Source: Pseudomonas fluorescens
GTDB lineage: Bacteria; Pseudomonadota; Gammaproteobacteria; Pseudomonadales; Pseudomonadaceae
Length of the DNA: 64,000 bases
Direction: 5' to 3'
Assembly: GCF_003732425.1 (NCBI RefSeq)
Contig: NZ_MOBX01000002.1
Span: 245,257 to 309,256 of the forward strand
A program made the translations under genes and the position numbers. This document shows positions 60,819 to 64,000 of this stretch, in pieces. The notes under the pieces were generated by a model. The model did not search any database, was not told where the DNA came from, and was given only the letters and a program-made list of their open reading frames with translations. Numbering within the stretch: position 1 is the first letter of the stretch; each line of letters starts with the position of its first letter.

Positions 60819-62168
60819 ATGAACATGCCTGAAAACGCGCCGTCGCCACTGGCCAGCCAACTGAAGCTGGACGCGCACTGGATGCCGTACACCGCCAACC
60901 GCAACTTCCAGCGCGATCCGCGTTTGATCGTCGGTGCCGAAGGTAGCTGGCTGTTCGATGACAAGGGCCGCAAGATCTACGATTCGCTGTCCGGTCTTTG
61001 GACCTGCGGCGCCGGGCACACCCGCAAGGAAATTCAGGAAGCCGTCTCCAAACAGTTGGGCACCCTCGATTACTCGCCGGGCTTCCAGTACGGCCATCCA
61101 CTGTCGTTCCAGCTGGCCGAGAAGATCACCGAGCTGACCCCGGGCAACCTCAACCATGTGTTCTTCACCGACTCCGGTTCCGAGTGCGCCGACACCGCGG
61201 TGAAAATGGTTCGTGCCTACTGGCGCCTGAAGGGTCAGGCGACCAAGACCAAAATGATCGGCCGTGCCCGTGGTTATCACGGCGTGAACATTGCCGGCAC
61301 CAGCCTCGGCGGCGTCAATGGCAACCGCAAACTGTTCGGTCAGGCGATGATGGACGTCGATCACCTGCCGCACACGCTGCTGGCCAGCAACGCATTTTCC
61401 CGTGGCATGCCGGAGCAGGGCGGTATTGCACTGGCCGATGAGCTGTTGAAGCTGATCGAATTGCACGATGCGTCGAACATCGCCGCCGTATTCGTAGAAC
61501 CTATGGCCGGTTCCGCCGGCGTACTGGTGCCGCCGCAGGGCTACCTGAAGCGTCTGCGCGAAATCTGCGATCAGCACAGCATCCTGCTGGTGTTCGACGA
61601 AGTGATCACCGGTTTCGGCCGTACCGGCAACATGTTCGGTGCCGACACCTTTGGCGTCACCCCTGACCTGATGTGCATCGCCAAGCAAGTCACCAACGGC
61701 GCGATCCCGATGGGCGCGGTGATTGCCAGCTCCGAGATCTATCAGACGTTCATGAATCAGCCGACGCCGGAATACGCTGTGGAATTTCCGCACGGCTACA
61801 CCTATTCGGCACACCCGGTGGCCTGCGCCGCAGGCCTGGCAGCACTCGACCTGCTGCAAAAGGAAAATCTGGTCCAGAGCGTTGCAGAAGTCGCTCCGCA
61901 TTTTGAGAACGCGCTGCACGGTCTGAAAGGTTCGAAAAACGTTATCGACATCCGTAACTTCGGCCTGGCCGGTGCGATCCAGATTGCTCCGCGTGACGGC
62001 GACGCCATCGTGCGTCCGTTCGAAGCCGGCATGGCCCTGTGGAAAGCCGGGTTCTACGTACGCTTCGGCGGCGACACCCTGCAGTTCGGCCCAACCTTCA
62101 ATAGCAAGCCGCAAGACCTCGATCGTCTGTTCGACGCGGTCGGCGAAGTGCTGAACAAGCTCGACTGA
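60819..62168 (+). CDS. bauA: beta-alanine (omega-amino acid):pyruvate aminotransferase
   Basis: 449 residues, class III aminotransferase. GAGHTRKEIQEAV, FTDSGSECADTAVKMVRAYW, LVFDEVITGFGRTG with PLP-contacting Asp260, and the Schiff-base Lys289 in MCIAKQVTNGAIPMGAV are intact. The length and sequence fit the Pseudomonas omega-amino acid:pyruvate transaminases. It converts beta-alanine and pyruvate to malonate semialdehyde and alanine. It lies 138 bases from the divergent bauR. Confidence 0.94.
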   Translation: MNMPENAPSPLASQLKLDAHWMPYTANRNFQRDPRLIVGAEGSWLFDDKGRKIYDSLSGLWTCGAGHTRKEIQEAVSKQLGTLDYSPGFQYGHPLSFQLAEKITELTPGNLNHVFFTDSGSECADTAVKMVRAYWRLKGQATKTKMIGRARGYHGVNIAGTSLGGVNGNRKLFGQAMMDVDHLPHTLLASNAFSRGMPEQGGIALADELLKLIELHDASNIAAVFVEPMAGSAGVLVPPQGYLKRLREICDQHSILLVFDEVITGFGRTGNMFGADTFGVTPDLMCIAKQVTNGAIPMGAVIASSEIYQTFMNQPTPEYAVEFPHGYTYSAHPVACAAGLAALDLLQKENLVQSVAEVAPHFENALHGLKGSKNVIDIRNFGLAGAIQIAPRDGDAIVRPFEAGMALWKAGFYVRFGGDTLQFGPTFNSKPQDLDRLFDAVGEVLNKLD

Positions 62169-62244
62169 TTTTTCCTTCTATATATACCTACAAAAACGGG
62201 CAAGCCTTAACGGCTGCCTGTGGACAAGAATTCAGGAGTTTTCG

Positions 62245-63738
62245 ATGAGCGTTATCCCGCATTTGATCAATGGCGAACTGGTGACCGAGAACGGTCGCGC
62301 GGTTGATGTGTTCAACCCGTCCACCGGTCAGGCAATCCACAAACTGCCACTGGCCAGTCAGGCGACCATCCAGAAAGCCATCGACGCCGCCAAGGCTGCG
62401 TTCCCGGCATGGCGCAACACGCCACCGGCCAAACGCGCCCAGGTGATGTTCCGCTTCAAGCAACTGCTGGAGCAGAACGAAGCACGCATCTCGCAACTGA
62501 TCAGCGAAGAACATGGCAAGACTCTGGAAGACGCTGCCGGTGAATTGAAGCGCGGTATCGAGAACGTCGAGTTCGCCTGCGCAGCTCCAGAAATCCTCAA
62601 GGGCGAATACAGCCGCAATGTCGGCCCGAACATCGACGCATGGTCGGACTTCCAGCCGCTGGGCATTGTGGCCGGTATCACCCCGTTCAACTTCCCGGCC
62701 ATGGTGCCGCTGTGGATGTACCCGTTGGCGATCGTCTGCGGCAACTGCTTCATCCTCAAGCCGTCCGAGCGTGATCCAAGCTCGACACTGTTGATCGCTC
62801 AACTGCTGCTGGAAGCCGGTCTGCCGAAAGGCGTGATGAGCGTGGTTCACGGTGACAAGACTGCAGTAGACGCATTGATCGAAGCGCCGGAAGTCAAAGC
62901 GCTGAGCTTCGTCGGTTCGACGCCGATTGCTGAATACATCTATGCCGAAGGCACCAAGCGCGGCAAGCGCGTGCAGGCATTGGGCGGCGCGAAGAACCAC
63001 GCAGTGTTGATGCCGGATGCCGATCTGGACAACGCGGTCAGCGCACTGATGGGCGCGGCTTACGGTTCTTGCGGCGAGCGCTGCATGGCGATTTCGGTAG
63101 CTGTGTGTGTGGGTGATCAGGTGGCGGATGCACTGGTGGCCAAACTGGTTCCACAGATCAAGGCACTGAAAATTGGCGCGGGCACTTCGTGCGGTCTGGA
63201 CATGGGCCCATTGGTGACCGGTCAGGCTCGGGATAAAGTCAGCGGTTACGTTGATGACGGCGTGGCAGCGGGCGCGACCCTGGTGGTCGACGGTCGTGGT
63301 TTCAGCGTGGCCGGTCATGAAGAAGGCTTCTTCCTCGGTGGCTGCCTGTTCGACCACGTCACCCCAGAGATGCGCATCTATAAAGAAGAGATCTTCGGGC
63401 CGGTGCTGTGCATCGTTCGTGTGAACAGCCTGGAAGAGGCGATGCAACTGATCAACGATCACGAATACGGCAACGGCACCTGCATCTTCACCCGTGACGG
63501 TGAAGCGGCGCGTCTGTTCTGCGACGAGATCGAAGTCGGCATGGTTGGCGTCAACGTGCCGCTGCCGGTACCGGTGGCTTACCACAGCTTCGGCGGCTGG
63601 AAGCGTTCGCTGTTCGGCGACCTGCATGCCTATGGTCCGGATGGTGTGCGCTTCTACACACGGCGCAAGGCGATCACCCAGCGCTGGCCGCAGCGGGCGA
63701 GCCACGAAGCGTCGCAGTTCGCATTCCCTAGCTTGTAA
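62245..63738 (+). CDS. mmsA: CoA-acylating (methyl)malonate-semialdehyde dehydrogenase
   Basis: 497 residues, aldehyde dehydrogenase fold. ITPFNFPAMVPLWMYPLAIVCGN, LKPSERDP, SFVGSTPIAEYIY and the catalytic Cys280 in SCGERCMAIS are those of the MmsA/IolA type, which makes acyl-CoA from the semialdehyde without a general-base Glu. It oxidises malonate semialdehyde from BauA to acetyl-CoA and CO2 (the P. aeruginosa partner is also named bauC). GGAG precedes the ATG; 76 bases after bauA. Confidence 0.93.
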   Translation: MSVIPHLINGELVTENGRAVDVFNPSTGQAIHKLPLASQATIQKAIDAAKAAFPAWRNTPPAKRAQVMFRFKQLLEQNEARISQLISEEHGKTLEDAAGELKRGIENVEFACAAPEILKGEYSRNVGPNIDAWSDFQPLGIVAGITPFNFPAMVPLWMYPLAIVCGNCFILKPSERDPSSTLLIAQLLLEAGLPKGVMSVVHGDKTAVDALIEAPEVKALSFVGSTPIAEYIYAEGTKRGKRVQALGGAKNHAVLMPDADLDNAVSALMGAAYGSCGERCMAISVAVCVGDQVADALVAKLVPQIKALKIGAGTSCGLDMGPLVTGQARDKVSGYVDDGVAAGATLVVDGRGFSVAGHEEGFFLGGCLFDHVTPEMRIYKEEIFGPVLCIVRVNSLEEAMQLINDHEYGNGTCIFTRDGEAARLFCDEIEVGMVGVNVPLPVPVAYHSFGGWKRSLFGDLHAYGPDGVRFYTRRKAITQRWPQRASHEASQFAFPSL

Positions 63739-63755
63739 ATAGAAGGGTGGTGCAG

Positions 63756-63791
63756 CGAAGGCCGACCCCTTGAGGTCGGCCTTCGTGTTTT
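63756..63791 (+). terminator. rho-independent terminator after mmsA
   Basis: Twelve-base perfect stem CGAAGGCCGACC/GGTCGGCCTTCG (63756-63767 with 63774-63785) followed by TGTTTT. Confidence 0.88.
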
Positions 63792-63833
63792 CGGGGGTTT
63801 TTGACCAATGTGACAGAATTATGAAAATAGGTG

Positions 63834-64000
63834 TTGACGGCAGATTTCAGATGTCTATAATTCGCCCCACTTCCGGCGCAGTCGAAACGGAAAACTCCTT
63901 GAGATTCAATGAGTTATGTAGGTTTCGGCAGTGAGTTGCTTCAGTTCATCGAAGCCAGAAAGAAGTTGAAAAAGAGGTGTTGACAGCAGCGTGTAACGCT
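63834..64000 (+). promoter_or_regulatory. rRNA-operon-type tandem promoters, pointing rightward
   Basis: P1: TTGACG (63834-63839), 16 bases, TATAAT (63856-63861), GC-rich discriminator. P2: TTGACA at 63980-63985, with its -10 beyond the window. The preceding GGTGTTGAC repeats and the sequence TTCATCGAAGCCAGAAAG match what I remember upstream of Pseudomonas 16S rRNA genes. The rRNA itself is outside the window. Confidence 0.7.

Noticed and set aside
60795..62114. 439-codon open frame opposite bauA
   Set aside because: Shadow of an unambiguous class III aminotransferase.
62188..63705. 505-codon open frame opposite mmsA
   Set aside because: Antisense shadow of a clear aldehyde dehydrogenase in GC-rich DNA. 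The predicted protein is rich in Arg, His and Gln and has no domain.

Overview
The window is chromosomal DNA of a fluorescent Pseudomonas, most likely of the P. fluorescens / P. koreensis group. I infer this from the dense intergenic REP elements of the P. fluorescens type, from high-GC genes whose closest remembered relatives are P. aeruginosa genes in similar order (the pprA-fppA-pprB-tad-rcp-flp block; the PA0130-PA0148-like purine and beta-alanine block), and from a final ~170 bases that look like a Pseudomonas rRNA operon promoter region. No prophage, IS element, CRISPR array or tRNA was seen.

Layout. 1-4.3 kb: a truncated MATE exporter gene, a small membrane protein, a MazG-like pyrophosphohydrolase, the tRNA wobble-uridine methyltransferase CmoM and two DUF4136 lipoproteins. 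4.5-21.3 kb: a complete Tad/Flp (type IVb) pilus locus. It comprises tadG, the sensor kinase PprA, a TadE/F pseudopilin, the prepilin peptidase FppA, the regulator PprB, the eight-gene operon rcpC-rcpA-tadZ-tadA-tadB-tadC-tadD-DUF3613, two tandem flp pilin genes and an orphan receiver protein. A DUF6124 gene with a folded, switch-like 5' leader lies inside this block. The secretion operon and the pilin genes are bracketed by two direct copies of a ~320 bp non-coding repeat, each followed by a tandem REP array.

22-25.5 kb: a two-partner-secretion pore (TpsB) next to a Gly/Thr/Val-rich collagen-like lipoprotein, with no classical TpsA. 25.7-29.5 kb: lipid genes (MaoC-like dehydratase, long-form FabG, thiolase). 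29.6-44.7 kb: a dCACHE chemoreceptor, a bacterial RIO kinase, three MFS transporters, the copper module cueR-copA and copZ with two recognisable CueR operators, a quinone-type oxidoreductase with an ABM monooxygenase and a divergent LysR regulator, and an ArsR-type regulator.

44.8-59.6 kb: purine uptake and deamination genes. They comprise adenine deaminase, an Fe(II)/2OG oxygenase, a BMP-family binding protein, 8-oxoguanine deaminase, a nucleoside-type ABC transporter, a RutR-like regulator and an NCS2 permease, interspersed with a Ca2+/H+ antiporter, an SDR/MerR pair and a YigZ protein. 59.8-63.7 kb: the beta-alanine catabolic genes bauR, bauA and mmsA/bauC. 63.8-64 kb: rrn-type promoters pointing out of the window.

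The most unusual signals are the folded leader of the DUF6124 gene (11.85-12.13 kb), the paired long repeat plus REP-array modules around the tad genes, the TpsB/collagen-like lipoprotein pair, and a cluster of perfect DnaA-box 9-mers around an AT-rich stretch at 56.3-56.8 kb.
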